Source: CAVYXF01 sp963772335
Lineage (GTDB): Bacteria; Pseudomonadota; Alphaproteobacteria; Rhizobiales; Rhodomicrobiaceae
DNA length: 64,000 bases
Reading direction: 5' to 3'
NCBI GenBank assembly: GCA_963772335.1
Contig: CAVYXF010000015.1
Span: forward strand, 62,001 to 126,000
Shown here: in pieces, positions 16,891-24,256 of the stretch
How the letters are laid out: each line of letters opens with the position of its first letter
Position numbering within the stretch: position 1 is the stretch's first letter
Made by a program: the position numbers and the translations under genes
Notes under the pieces: generated by a model
What the model saw: only the letters and a program-made list of their open reading frames with translations
Database searches by the model: none
Told to the model about the DNA's origin: nothing

Positions 16891-18216
16891 ATGAAGCGTA
16901 AGATTGCGGCAATTTTAGCGGCTGACGTAGCCGAATATAGCCGCCTCGTCGCGGAGGACGAGGAGGAGACGCTTCGCCATTTGATTGCGTCTATGGAGGT
17001 CTTCAAAGTCAGGATCGAGGAGCATGGCGGCCGTGTGTTCAACACGGCCGGCGACGCGATCCTTGCAGAATTTTCGAGCGCCGTCGAGGCTGTACGCGCG
17101 TCCATCGATATCCAGCACGCCCTTAGTGTCCGCAATGAAGTCTATGTGCCGAACCGGCGGATGCTGTTTCGGATGGGCATCAGTATTGGCGATGTGGTCG
17201 AGAACGACGGCGATCTGCTGGGCGACGGTGTCAATATTGCAGCGCGCCTGCAAACCTTGTCCGAGCCCGGCGGGCTGGCGATTTCCAGATGGGTGCAGGA
17301 GCAGGTCGCAGGCAAGGTACCCGCAGACTTCCGCGATGCCGGCTATCAGCTGGTCAAGAACATGCCAGCGCCGATCCATGTGTTCCGGTCCAGCATCGGC
17401 CGGCAATCGACCGAGCCGGAGCCCTCCCGCACCATTGCGTCCCGGATCTCGGCACGCGGATGGCGCATCGGCTCCGTGGCGGCCGGTTCAACAGCGTTCG
17501 CTGCCGCGGTCGCGTTTGCGGTGGTCCGCTATGAGCCTTCGCTTGTCGGGAGGCAAGACCCTCTAGCCGTTCCACAAATCCTGCCGTCACCGGCGAATGA
17601 TTCCCGGCACGCGTCACCGGATCAGGACCCCGCGTGGCGGCCAGAATCGACGTCGATAGCATCACCTGAAGCAGCGCGACCTTCACGCAAGGCCAGCGCG
17701 TCTTCTCCCAGCTTGGCGGTCCCTGCGGCTCTTTCGGAGCCAGCACCCACAACGCCAGCCTCCGCTGCGGTGTTGGAGCCGGCGCCGCCAGCCTCCGCTG
17801 TTCTGTCGAAACTCCCCCAATCAACGCCGAGTTCGCCGGCGCCTTTTTCCTCGAATTCGCCAGCCTCCAACGTCCTGCTGGAGAACCCCTTTCTACCGGT
17901 TTCGCCAGGGCTGGAGAATCTGCCGGCGCCAGGACCTGGCGGGCGCGCGGCGCTGCCGTCCATCGCCGACAACCAGCCGGTCGAAACTATTCTGCCGCCG
18001 TTCCCTTCGATCATCGCCAGGACGCAGCCCAACGCGTTTCAGCGCAGCAGCCCCGCCGCATCGCTCGAGCAAAACCGCTCACTCGATGCCTCGACACTGC
18101 AGCCTTCGTTGGACCGTAAGCAGCAAAAGGTGCGATGCGCCGAGGTCCTTCAGCGGGCCCAGCTCGGTGAGCTCACCGGCGACGATCGCGACTTCCTGCG
18201 CCAGAAGTGCCGATAG
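16891..18216 (+). CDS. class III adenylate/guanylate cyclase with membrane segment
   Basis: 441 residues. The catalytic cyclase domain is at the N-terminus (about 1-170): metal-binding Asp12 in AADVAEYS, a second Asp in NTAGDAILAEF, and DGVNIAARL with the transition-state Asn and Arg. A single membrane helix follows (about 195-215), then a long Ser/Pro/Ala-rich region and a conserved-looking helical end (about 415-441, with two Cys). Catalysis is thus cytoplasmic with a low-complexity region outside, the opposite of the common sensor-first order. It makes cAMP or cGMP; which one is not clear. The promoter lies in the gap after the repeat element. The Crp-type gene 114 bases downstream may respond to its product, but that protein's ligand is unknown. 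Confidence 0.87.
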   Translation: MKRKIAAILAADVAEYSRLVAEDEEETLRHLIASMEVFKVRIEEHGGRVFNTAGDAILAEFSSAVEAVRASIDIQHALSVRNEVYVPNRRMLFRMGISIGDVVENDGDLLGDGVNIAARLQTLSEPGGLAISRWVQEQVAGKVPADFRDAGYQLVKNMPAPIHVFRSSIGRQSTEPEPSRTIASRISARGWRIGSVAAGSTAFAAAVAFAVVRYEPSLVGRQDPLAVPQILPSPANDSRHASPDQDPAWRPESTSIASPEAARPSRKASASSPSLAVPAALSEPAPTTPASAAVLEPAPPASAVLSKLPQSTPSSPAPFSSNSPASNVLLENPFLPVSPGLENLPAPGPGGRAALPSIADNQPVETILPPFPSIIARTQPNAFQRSSPAASLEQNRSLDASTLQPSLDRKQQKVRCAEVLQRAQLGELTGDDRDFLRQKCR

Positions 18217-18330
18217 TTCAAGGGCTGCCCTGCCCGAGGTGAGAACCGACGCGTGATTTCGTGGCTTCCGCTAAGCGATCTCCTCATCGGATTGATAGCT
18301 TTGCTCTTCCGGTTCCAATAGTCTGTTGTC

Positions 18331-18999
18331 ATGTCTGAGAACGAAAGCTGGGTGGGACATTTTCCAGGGCTAGGCGGGCTCAGTGAAGGGCTGCGCCATG
18401 AGCTCGTGACCCGCAGCCGGGTTGTGAACCTTCCGGCCGGGAGCCGTATTTTTGGGCCCGGCCAGGCACCGGAGAGTTATTTGCTTCTGATCGACGGCAC
18501 GATCCGGGTGCAGCAGGTTGCGCCAACCGGCCGGGAGATCGTGCTTTACCGCGTGCATGCGGGCGAGAGCTGCGCCTTAACCACGGCTTGCCTGATGAGC
18601 TATGAGAACTATCTGGCGGAGGCAGTTGCGGAAACCAACATCCGCGCCGTCGCCATTCCCCGCGCCACCTTCGACGACCTCATCGCGCGCTCGGCAGAAT
18701 TCCGGCGCTTCGTCTTCATGGCGTTTAGCCAACGCGTCACCAACCTGTTCCAGGTCATCGAGGATATCGTTTTCGCCCGGCTCGACATACGCCTCGCCCA
18801 CCGGATCGTGGAGCTTGCCGGCAGCGGCAAGCACATCAGCGTGACGCAGCAGCAACTTGCATCCGATCTCGGCACCGCCCGCGAAGTCGTGAGCCGTCTG
18901 CTCAATGAATTTCAGCGCCGTGGCTGGCTGACGCTGATGCGCGGCGGCATTACTGTCGGCAATTCTCAGGCGCTGGCTCAGCTCGCCGCACAGGGCTGA
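18331..18999 (+). CDS. Crp/Fnr-family transcriptional regulator of the sulfur module
   Basis: 222 residues: cNMP-type barrel (about 20-140), dimer helix (about 140-160) and winged helix-turn-helix (about 170-215, recognition helix in TAREVVSRLLNEFQRRG). It lacks the N-terminal cysteine cluster of oxygen-sensing FNR. It does have Cys81 and Cys87 in the region that holds the phosphate-binding cassette of Crp, so it may not bind cAMP. Its location directly upstream of sulfide/persulfide genes and of the palindrome at 19038 makes it their probable regulator. A thiol-based sensing role is my inference. Confidence 0.85.
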   Translation: MSENESWVGHFPGLGGLSEGLRHELVTRSRVVNLPAGSRIFGPGQAPESYLLLIDGTIRVQQVAPTGREIVLYRVHAGESCALTTACLMSYENYLAEAVAETNIRAVAIPRATFDDLIARSAEFRRFVFMAFSQRVTNLFQVIEDIVFARLDIRLAHRIVELAGSGKHISVTQQQLASDLGTAREVVSRLLNEFQRRGWLTLMRGGITVGNSQALAQLAAQG

Positions 19000-19037
19000 A
19001 GCGCAAACCTTTGCAAAAAGTAAACCGCCCGTTAGCA

Positions 19038-19058
19038 GTCTGTGACTAAGTTACAGAC
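19038..19058. promoter_or_regulatory. near-perfect 21-base palindrome, candidate Crp/Fnr operator
   Basis: Arms GTCTGTGACT and AGTTACAGAC around a central base (19048) match at nine of ten positions. The core TGTGA-N5-TTACA is a Crp/Fnr-type pair of half-sites. It lies 57 bases ahead of the first gene of the sulfur operon and just after the Crp/Fnr gene, the expected place for its operator. Confidence 0.65.
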
Positions 19059-19114
19059 GCCAGCGCCAAGCATGCCTCATAACAAAGCGCAAGCTTACTG
19101 CTGAGGATGCAAAA

Positions 19115-19318
19115 ATGGCAATCAATGTTGGAATGATCGATAGGCTGCTGCGCGTGGTCGTCGGTCTTGTCTTGCTCAGTCTGGTTTTTGTCGGCCCGAA
19201 GACGATGTGGGGCCTCATCGGGCTGATACCGCTCGTCACGGCGGTCTTCGGATTTTGCCCGGCCTATGCGCTGTTTGGCATACGCACCTGCCAGCTGAAC
19301 AGGGAACGGCGAGTTTAG
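19115..19318 (+). CDS. DUF2892 (YgaP-type) small membrane protein
   Basis: 67 residues with two membrane helices (about 9-28 and 31-48) and the DUF2892 hallmarks: an N-terminal NVGMIDRLLRVVVG, a GLIGLIPLVTA turn, and a CPAYALFGIRTC end with two cysteines. In other bacteria this domain is fused to rhodanese (YgaP) or stands in sulfur operons, where it is thought to help move or hold sulfane sulfur at the membrane. GAGGAT lies before the ATG. First gene of the operon governed by the palindrome at 19038. Confidence 0.87.
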   Translation: MAINVGMIDRLLRVVVGLVLLSLVFVGPKTMWGLIGLIPLVTAVFGFCPAYALFGIRTCQLNRERRV

Positions 19319-19335
19319 CGCGCCCGGCAGTCAGG

Positions 19336-19764
19336 ATGGCCACGTTTACACCGCTTCCGTCGCTGCTTGGCGGCGCGCTTATCGGAGCCGCCGCCGTGCT
19401 GCTGATGGCATTTCACGGCCGTATCGCGGGGATCACCGGGATTCTGAGCGGCCTACTGCCGCCTGCCTTGGCGCCCGACTGGTCGTGGCGGTTGGCGTTC
19501 CTCGCCGGCATGGTCGCTTCGCCGCTGCTTTATCTGCTCGTTACAGGTACACCCGCGACGATAGCGGTCGCCGCGAGCAATCCGATGCTCGTCGTCAGCG
19601 GCATCATCGTTGGCGTCGGCGTCACCTACGGTTCGGGCTGCACCAGCGGCCATGGGATTTGCGGTCTGGCAAGACTGTCCGGTCGGTCGGTCGTGGCGAC
19701 GCTGACCTTCATGGCAACCACGGCGCTGACCGTCTTTGTCGTCCGCCATGTGGCCGGAGGCTGA
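19336..19764 (+). CDS. YeeE/YedE-family sulfur transporter, first half
   Basis: 142 residues, four to five membrane helices, with the family signature GSGCTSGHGICGLARLS, whose cysteines form the substrate path in the thiosulfate transporter TsuA. It is half the size of TsuA and is followed 3 bases later by the other half, so the two probably form one two-chain channel for thiosulfate or another sulfur compound. ATG 19336 is 17 bases after the DUF2892 stop. The pair is often called YedE1/YedE2 or PmpA/PmpB in proteobacteria. Confidence 0.88.
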   Translation: MATFTPLPSLLGGALIGAAAVLLMAFHGRIAGITGILSGLLPPALAPDWSWRLAFLAGMVASPLLYLLVTGTPATIAVAASNPMLVVSGIIVGVGVTYGSGCTSGHGICGLARLSGRSVVATLTFMATTALTVFVVRHVAGG

Positions 19765-19767
19765 GTG

Positions 19768-20211
19768 ATGCAGACATTTATCGCGGCTCTCCTCGGACTG
19801 CTATTCGGGTTCGGCATCCTGATTGCCGGCATGGGCGATCCGGCGAAGGTGCTCGGCTTTTTCGATTTCGCGGGGAATTGGGACCCCAGCCTTGCCTTCG
19901 TCATGGGCGGGGCGCTGGTCGTAACCGCGATCGGCTACAGCTTCGTGTTGAGCTGGCGGCGTCCGCTGCTGGGCGCCCGTTTCAACATTCCAGCCACGAC
20001 CAAAATAGAGCCGCCACTCCTGGTCGGCTCTGCGGTCTTTGGCGTCGGCTGGGGACTGAGCGGCTTCTGTCCCGGAGGTCTCATCCCGGTTCTTGGAATT
20101 GGGGGGACGAAGCCGCTCCTTTTCCTGGCCGGTCTTGTCGCCGGCCTCATCGGAACACGTGTTTTGCGGGTGCGTATGCAAAACAGGAAAGAGCTTCCCG
20201 TGCGCGCCTGA
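19768..20211 (+). CDS. YeeE/YedE-family sulfur transporter, second half
   Basis: 147 residues with about four membrane helices. The N-terminal FGFGILIAGMGDPAKVLGFFD and the GVGWGLSGFCPGG motif with its Cys are the second conserved half of YeeE/YedE proteins (DUF6691 type). GGAGG lies 7 bases before ATG 19768, and the gene starts 3 bases after the previous stop. It should pair with the preceding protein in the inner membrane. Confidence 0.88.
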   Translation: MQTFIAALLGLLFGFGILIAGMGDPAKVLGFFDFAGNWDPSLAFVMGGALVVTAIGYSFVLSWRRPLLGARFNIPATTKIEPPLLVGSAVFGVGWGLSGFCPGGLIPVLGIGGTKPLLFLAGLVAGLIGTRVLRVRMQNRKELPVRA

Positions 20212-20228
20212 GCTCGAAGGAGGAAATC

Positions 20229-21140
20229 ATGACACAAAACGTCACCTACAACATGTCCATCTATCCAATTGACATGTCAGTCAAGCCGGAGGTCACCGGC
20301 TTCTTCGATCCGGAGACCAACACGATCTCCTATGTCGTGAAGGACCCGGCTTCGAAGGCCTGTGCCATCGTCAACTCCGTGATGGACATCGACTACGCGG
20401 CAGGCCGCATCAGCTACGCCTCGGCCGATAAGATCATCGACTTCGTTCGCAACAATGGGCTCGCGGTCGAATGGTTGATCGAGACGCACGCCCATGCCGA
20501 CCATCTCTCGGCAGCGCCCTACATTCAGCAGAAGCTCGGGGGCAAGCTTGGCATCGGTGAGAACATCAAGATCGTGCAGAACGTGTTCGGCAAGATCTTT
20601 AACGAAGGCACCGAGTTCCAGCGCGACGGCAGCCAGTTCGACAAGCTGTTCATTGACGGCGACACCTACAAGATCGGCTCGATGACCGGCTTCGCCATCC
20701 ACACCCCCGGCCACACCCCCGCCTGCATGACGCATGTGATCGGCAATGCCGCCTTCGTCGGCGATACGCTGTTCATGCCGGATGGCGGCTCGGCGCGCGC
20801 CGACTTCCCCGGCGGCGATGCACGCACGCTCTATCGCTCGATGAGAAAAGTGCTCTCCCTGCCGAAGGAGATGCGGCTGTTCATGTGCCATGACTATGGG
20901 CCGGGCGGCCGGGAAATCAGCTGGGAGACTTCGGTGGCCGAAGAGCGGGCCAACAATATTCATGTCCGTGATGGCGTCAGCGAGGACGAGTTCGTCGCCA
21001 TGCGCACCGCGCGCGATGCCACGCTCGACATGCCGAAGCTGATCATCCCGTCAATTCAGGTGAACATCCGCGCCGGAAAGCTTCCCCCAGCCGATGAAAG
21101 CGGCAAGCGCTTCCTGAAAGTGCCGGTCAACGAGCTTTGA
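20229..21140 (+). CDS. blh: MBL-fold hydrolase, persulfide dioxygenase-like (Blh/ETHE1 type)
   Basis: 303 residues of the metallo-beta-lactamase fold: HAHADH at 87-92, HTPGHT further on, and the Asp of VGDTLF, giving the mono-iron site of ETHE1-type persulfide dioxygenases that oxidise glutathione persulfide to sulfite. The longer C-terminal part (after about 230) is typical of the Blh branch found with YedE transporters and BigR-type regulation in rhizobia and Xylella. AGGAGGAAA precedes the ATG. The following SQR fusion would supply persulfide and TauE would remove sulfite, a coherent pathway. Confidence 0.87.
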   Translation: MTQNVTYNMSIYPIDMSVKPEVTGFFDPETNTISYVVKDPASKACAIVNSVMDIDYAAGRISYASADKIIDFVRNNGLAVEWLIETHAHADHLSAAPYIQQKLGGKLGIGENIKIVQNVFGKIFNEGTEFQRDGSQFDKLFIDGDTYKIGSMTGFAIHTPGHTPACMTHVIGNAAFVGDTLFMPDGGSARADFPGGDARTLYRSMRKVLSLPKEMRLFMCHDYGPGGREISWETSVAEERANNIHVRDGVSEDEFVAMRTARDATLDMPKLIIPSIQVNIRAGKLPPADESGKRFLKVPVNEL

Positions 21141-21236
21141 TGCGCGCAAAGAGCAACAGAAGACATCGTGTAGGCGAGACAGGAGCGGACGTTGCGCTCC
21201 TGTCCTTCATACATAATCAAGAGAGTAGAGGACGCC

Positions 21237-22904
21237 GTGGAGTTTCGCAGACTAACCGATGAGCTGACCGTATCGCCCCAGATCCTTCCTGAGGAAATCC
21301 AGGAGATAAGGGCAGCCGGCTTCAAATCCATCATTTGCAACAGGCCCGATGGTGAGGCCGCCGATCAGCCGCTGTTCCATGAGATTGAGGACGCAGCCAA
21401 GGCCGCCGGACTAGAAGTGACGCATCAGCCCATCGTCTCGGGCCGGATGTCGGACGAGGACGCCGTGAGGTTCGGCCAAGTCATGGCGGAGCTGCCAAAG
21501 CCGGTGCTCGCCTTCTGCCGCACTGGGACGCGGTCCGCATCAATGTGGGCGCTCAGCGAAGCCAAGCAGCGCCCGCTTCCCGAAATATTGGGGCGCACGC
21601 GTTCCGCAGGCTACGACATGGCGGGCATCGTCCGCCGTATCGCCAATGGCGGTCGCACCCCTACCAATGTTGCCGATGCTTCGCATGACATCGTCATTAT
21701 CGGCGGCGGCTCGGCGGGTATCGCAGTCGCGTCAAGCCTCCTGGCGCGCAAATCCGATCTCGACATCGCCGTGATTGATCCAGCCGACGTGCATTACTAC
21801 CAGCCCGGCTGGACGCTGGTTGGGGCCGGCGTTTTCGACCCCTCCGAAACCGTGCGCACCATCTCCTCGGTGCTGCCGGAAGGCGTGAAATGGATCAAGT
21901 CCGCTGTCACTGCATTCGAGCCGAAGGATGATGCCGTCATCCTCGAGGGCTGTCGCGTGGTGAAATACAAGCGGCTGATTGTCTGCCCCGGCCTCAAGCT
22001 CGACTGGCACAAGGTCGAGGGACTGGTCGAGACGCTCGGGCGCAATGGCGTCACCTCCAATTACCGCTACGATCTGGCGCCCTACACCTGGGAGCTGGTG
22101 CGCGGACTGAAGTCCGGCCGGGCGATATTCACTCAGCCGCCGATGCCGATCAAATGCGCGGGCGCGCCGCAAAAGGCCATGTATCTGTCCTGCGATCATT
22201 GGCGGCGGACAGGTGCTCTGAAGAATATCGATGTCGGCTTTTATAACGCCGCCGGCGTGTTGTTCGGCGTCCCGGCTTATGTGCCGGCGCTGATGAACTA
22301 TGTGCAGCTTTACGGCGCCAAGTTGAATTTTCATCACAATCTAGTCGCCATCGATGGGCCCGGGCGGAAGGCTTGGTTTGCCAGGAAGCCGCCCGAGGGC
22401 GAAGCGGAGACGGTCGAGGTCGATTTCGATATGATCCACGTCACCCCGCCGCAGACCGCGCCCGACTTTATCCGCGTTTCCCCGCTCGCCGATGCTGCGG
22501 GATGGGCCGATGTGGACCAGGCGACACTGCGCCACAAGTCGTTCACCAACATCTACGCTTTGGGCGACGTGTCTTCCGCCCCGAACGCCAAAACCGCGGC
22601 GGCAGCGCGCAAGCAGGCGCCGGTCGTTGCCGAGAACCTGCTCAGCGACATGGGTTTCCGGCGCGGAAAGGTCGCCGTCTACGACGGTTATGGCTCGTGT
22701 CCGCTCACCGTTGAGCGAGGCAAGATCGTGCTGGCCGAATTCGGCTATGGCGGCAAGCTGCTGCCGAGCTTCCCCAAATGGCTGATCGACGGAACCCAGC
22801 CGTCGCGCGCAGCCTGGTGGCTCAAGGAGCGCATACTGCCGCCTGTCTATTGGCGGGGGATGCTGAAGGGCCGGGAATGGCTCGCCAAGCCTGAAATGTC
22901 ATGA
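21237..22904 (+). CDS. rhodanese-like (DUF442) domain fused to sulfide:quinone oxidoreductase-like flavoprotein
   Basis: 555 residues. Residues 1-140 are a DUF442/PTP-like domain whose loop CRTGTR (Cys94-Arg99) has the six-residue rhodanese form, suited to carrying a persulfide. Residues 150-555 form a two-dinucleotide flavoprotein of the SQR family: FAD motif IIGGGSAGIAVA (154-165), YYQPGWTLVG (187-196), IKCAGAPQKAMYL (305-317) and the FAD-end GDVSSAPNAKTAAAARKQ. Candidate redox cysteines are 250, 307 and 319; which form the catalytic pair needs alignment. It would oxidise H2S, pass electrons to quinone and hand sulfur to the fused domain. GTG 21237 follows AGAGGA; the frame is open further upstream without a good start. 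Confidence 0.88.
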   Translation: MEFRRLTDELTVSPQILPEEIQEIRAAGFKSIICNRPDGEAADQPLFHEIEDAAKAAGLEVTHQPIVSGRMSDEDAVRFGQVMAELPKPVLAFCRTGTRSASMWALSEAKQRPLPEILGRTRSAGYDMAGIVRRIANGGRTPTNVADASHDIVIIGGGSAGIAVASSLLARKSDLDIAVIDPADVHYYQPGWTLVGAGVFDPSETVRTISSVLPEGVKWIKSAVTAFEPKDDAVILEGCRVVKYKRLIVCPGLKLDWHKVEGLVETLGRNGVTSNYRYDLAPYTWELVRGLKSGRAIFTQPPMPIKCAGAPQKAMYLSCDHWRRTGALKNIDVGFYNAAGVLFGVPAYVPALMNYVQLYGAKLNFHHNLVAIDGPGRKAWFARKPPEGEAETVEVDFDMIHVTPPQTAPDFIRVSPLADAAGWADVDQATLRHKSFTNIYALGDVSSAPNAKTAAAARKQAPVVAENLLSDMGFRRGKVAVYDGYGSCPLTVERGKIVLAEFGYGGKLLPSFPKWLIDGTQPSRAAWWLKERILPPVYWRGMLKGREWLAKPEMS

Positions 22905-23689
22905 GCGATATTTTAGGCTTCGCATCGGGCACCTTGGTCGGGTTCGTGCTCGGCCTGATCGGCGGCGGCGGCTCCATCCTGGCCGTACCGCTGCTGGTCT
23001 ATGTGGTGGGGGTGGCCTCGCCCCACATCGCCATCGGCACGGGCGCACTGGCGGTCGGTCTCAGTGCGCTCGGCAACCTCATCCAGCATGCTCGGGCGCG
23101 CAACGTCAAATGGCAATGCGCCGGGGTTTTTGCCGCGACTGGCGTGATCGGTGCGCTGATCGGGGCCAGCCTCGGCAAGGCTTTCGATGGCCAAAAGCTG
23201 CTCCTGCTATTCGGCATCGTCATGATCGTGATTGCCGCCATTATGGTCCGCAGAAGAGTTTCGACAGGCAATCCCGACGTGCAGCTGACCAGCGCCTCCG
23301 CCCGCATCCTTCTGCCGAAACTGTTGGCCTATGGTTTGGCGGTCGGCACGCTCTCGGGCTTCTTTGGCATTGGCGGCGGCTTTCTTGTGGTCCCCGGGCT
23401 TATGGTCGCCACCAACATGCCGATGATTTCGGCGGTGGGTTCCTCGTTGGTATCGGTGACTGCCTTCGGCCTGACGACAGCCTCGAGCTATGCCTTTTCC
23501 GGCCTGATCGACTGGCGGCTTGCAGCCGTGTTCATCGCTGGCGGCATCGCCGGCGGACTGCTCGGAGCGCGCACCGCACGGCATCTCTCGTCAGGCAAGG
23601 AGACGCTTCGGATGGTGTTCGCAGGGCTCGTCGCGCTGGTGGGCGTCTATGTCGTCGCGCGCGGCTTCATGGCCCTGAACGTTATCTGA
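22901..23689 (+). CDS. TauE/SafE-family membrane exporter
   Basis: 262 residues, about eight membrane helices in two similar halves, each opening with a GGG motif (GGGGSILAVPLL and GIGGGFLVVPGL). This is the sulfite/sulfonate exporter family. ATGA overlap with the SQR fusion gene shows tight coupling. As the last gene of the sulfur operon its likely cargo is sulfite made by the persulfide dioxygenase; that substrate is inferred from context. Confidence 0.88.
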   Translation: MSDILGFASGTLVGFVLGLIGGGGSILAVPLLVYVVGVASPHIAIGTGALAVGLSALGNLIQHARARNVKWQCAGVFAATGVIGALIGASLGKAFDGQKLLLLFGIVMIVIAAIMVRRRVSTGNPDVQLTSASARILLPKLLAYGLAVGTLSGFFGIGGGFLVVPGLMVATNMPMISAVGSSLVSVTAFGLTTASSYAFSGLIDWRLAAVFIAGGIAGGLLGARTARHLSSGKETLRMVFAGLVALVGVYVVARGFMALNVI

Positions 23690-23726
23690 CTTCCCGCTTT
23701 CCCTCGCTCGCCTCCTGTTTTGCCGG

Positions 23727-24053
23727 CTACGCCGTGATTTTTTCCAGCACGACGCCGGTGCCGTAGGCGACGATTTCGCTCATCGTCTGATCGATCGCCG
23801 AGGAGTCGAACCGCATCATCACCACGGCGTTGGCGCCCGCCGCGCTTGCATTCTGGATCATGCGCTCGATCGCATCCCGCCGTCCCGTTTCGAGCATTTG
23901 CGTGTATTCCTTGATCTCTCCCCCAAAGATCGCCCGCAGGGTCGCGATGAAATTTCCGATCAGCCCCCGGCTGCGGACCACCAGCCCGAACACTTCGCCT
24001 TTCACCTCGATCACGCGGTAGCCCACTACATTCTCAGTCGTGACGACAATCAT
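23727..24053 (-). CDS. YbjQ/UPF0145 family protein
   Basis: 108 residues matching the YbjQ family in length and pattern: N-terminal strand MIVVTTENVVGYRV, a central GEVFG-LVVRSRG stretch, helix with EYTQMLETGRRDAIERM, and AAGANAVVMMRFDSS. These proteins form pentamers; no function is established although some were named heavy-metal-binding. ATG 24053 fits family length; the frame remains open upstream to 24275, but the extra residues are unlike the family. It converges with the sulfur operon across 37 bases. Confidence 0.82.
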   Translation of the reverse strand: MIVVTTENVVGYRVIEVKGEVFGLVVRSRGLIGNFIATLRAIFGGEIKEYTQMLETGRRDAIERMIQNASAAGANAVVMMRFDSSAIDQTMSEIVAYGTGVVLEKITA

Positions 24054-24256
24054 TACCTCTCCCCAATGCCCGATCCCCGCGACCCCTTCGCAGCCGAACC
24101 TTTCCAAATTGTATAGTTCCGGAAAAGTCATGGGCACCCTGAAGTCGTTATAAGCCCGCGACGGGTGCGCTCCTTTGCGTGAGGGGGACGAATGGCGCCG
24201 CCTGCAAGAGCGGCAGGACGCAAAGCGCACCCAGGCACTAACGACGCGGGATCCAA

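Noticed and set aside
16857..16892. ATATTGT/ACAATAT pair that would cover the cyclase start codon
   Set aside because: Seven A/T-rich pairs across a 22-base loop are too weak to claim a translation switch.
19485..20228. Long in-frame extension upstream of the persulfide-dioxygenase-like gene
   Set aside because: That part is an out-of-frame reading of the two YeeE/YedE genes; the real start at 20229 has a strong AGGAGG site.
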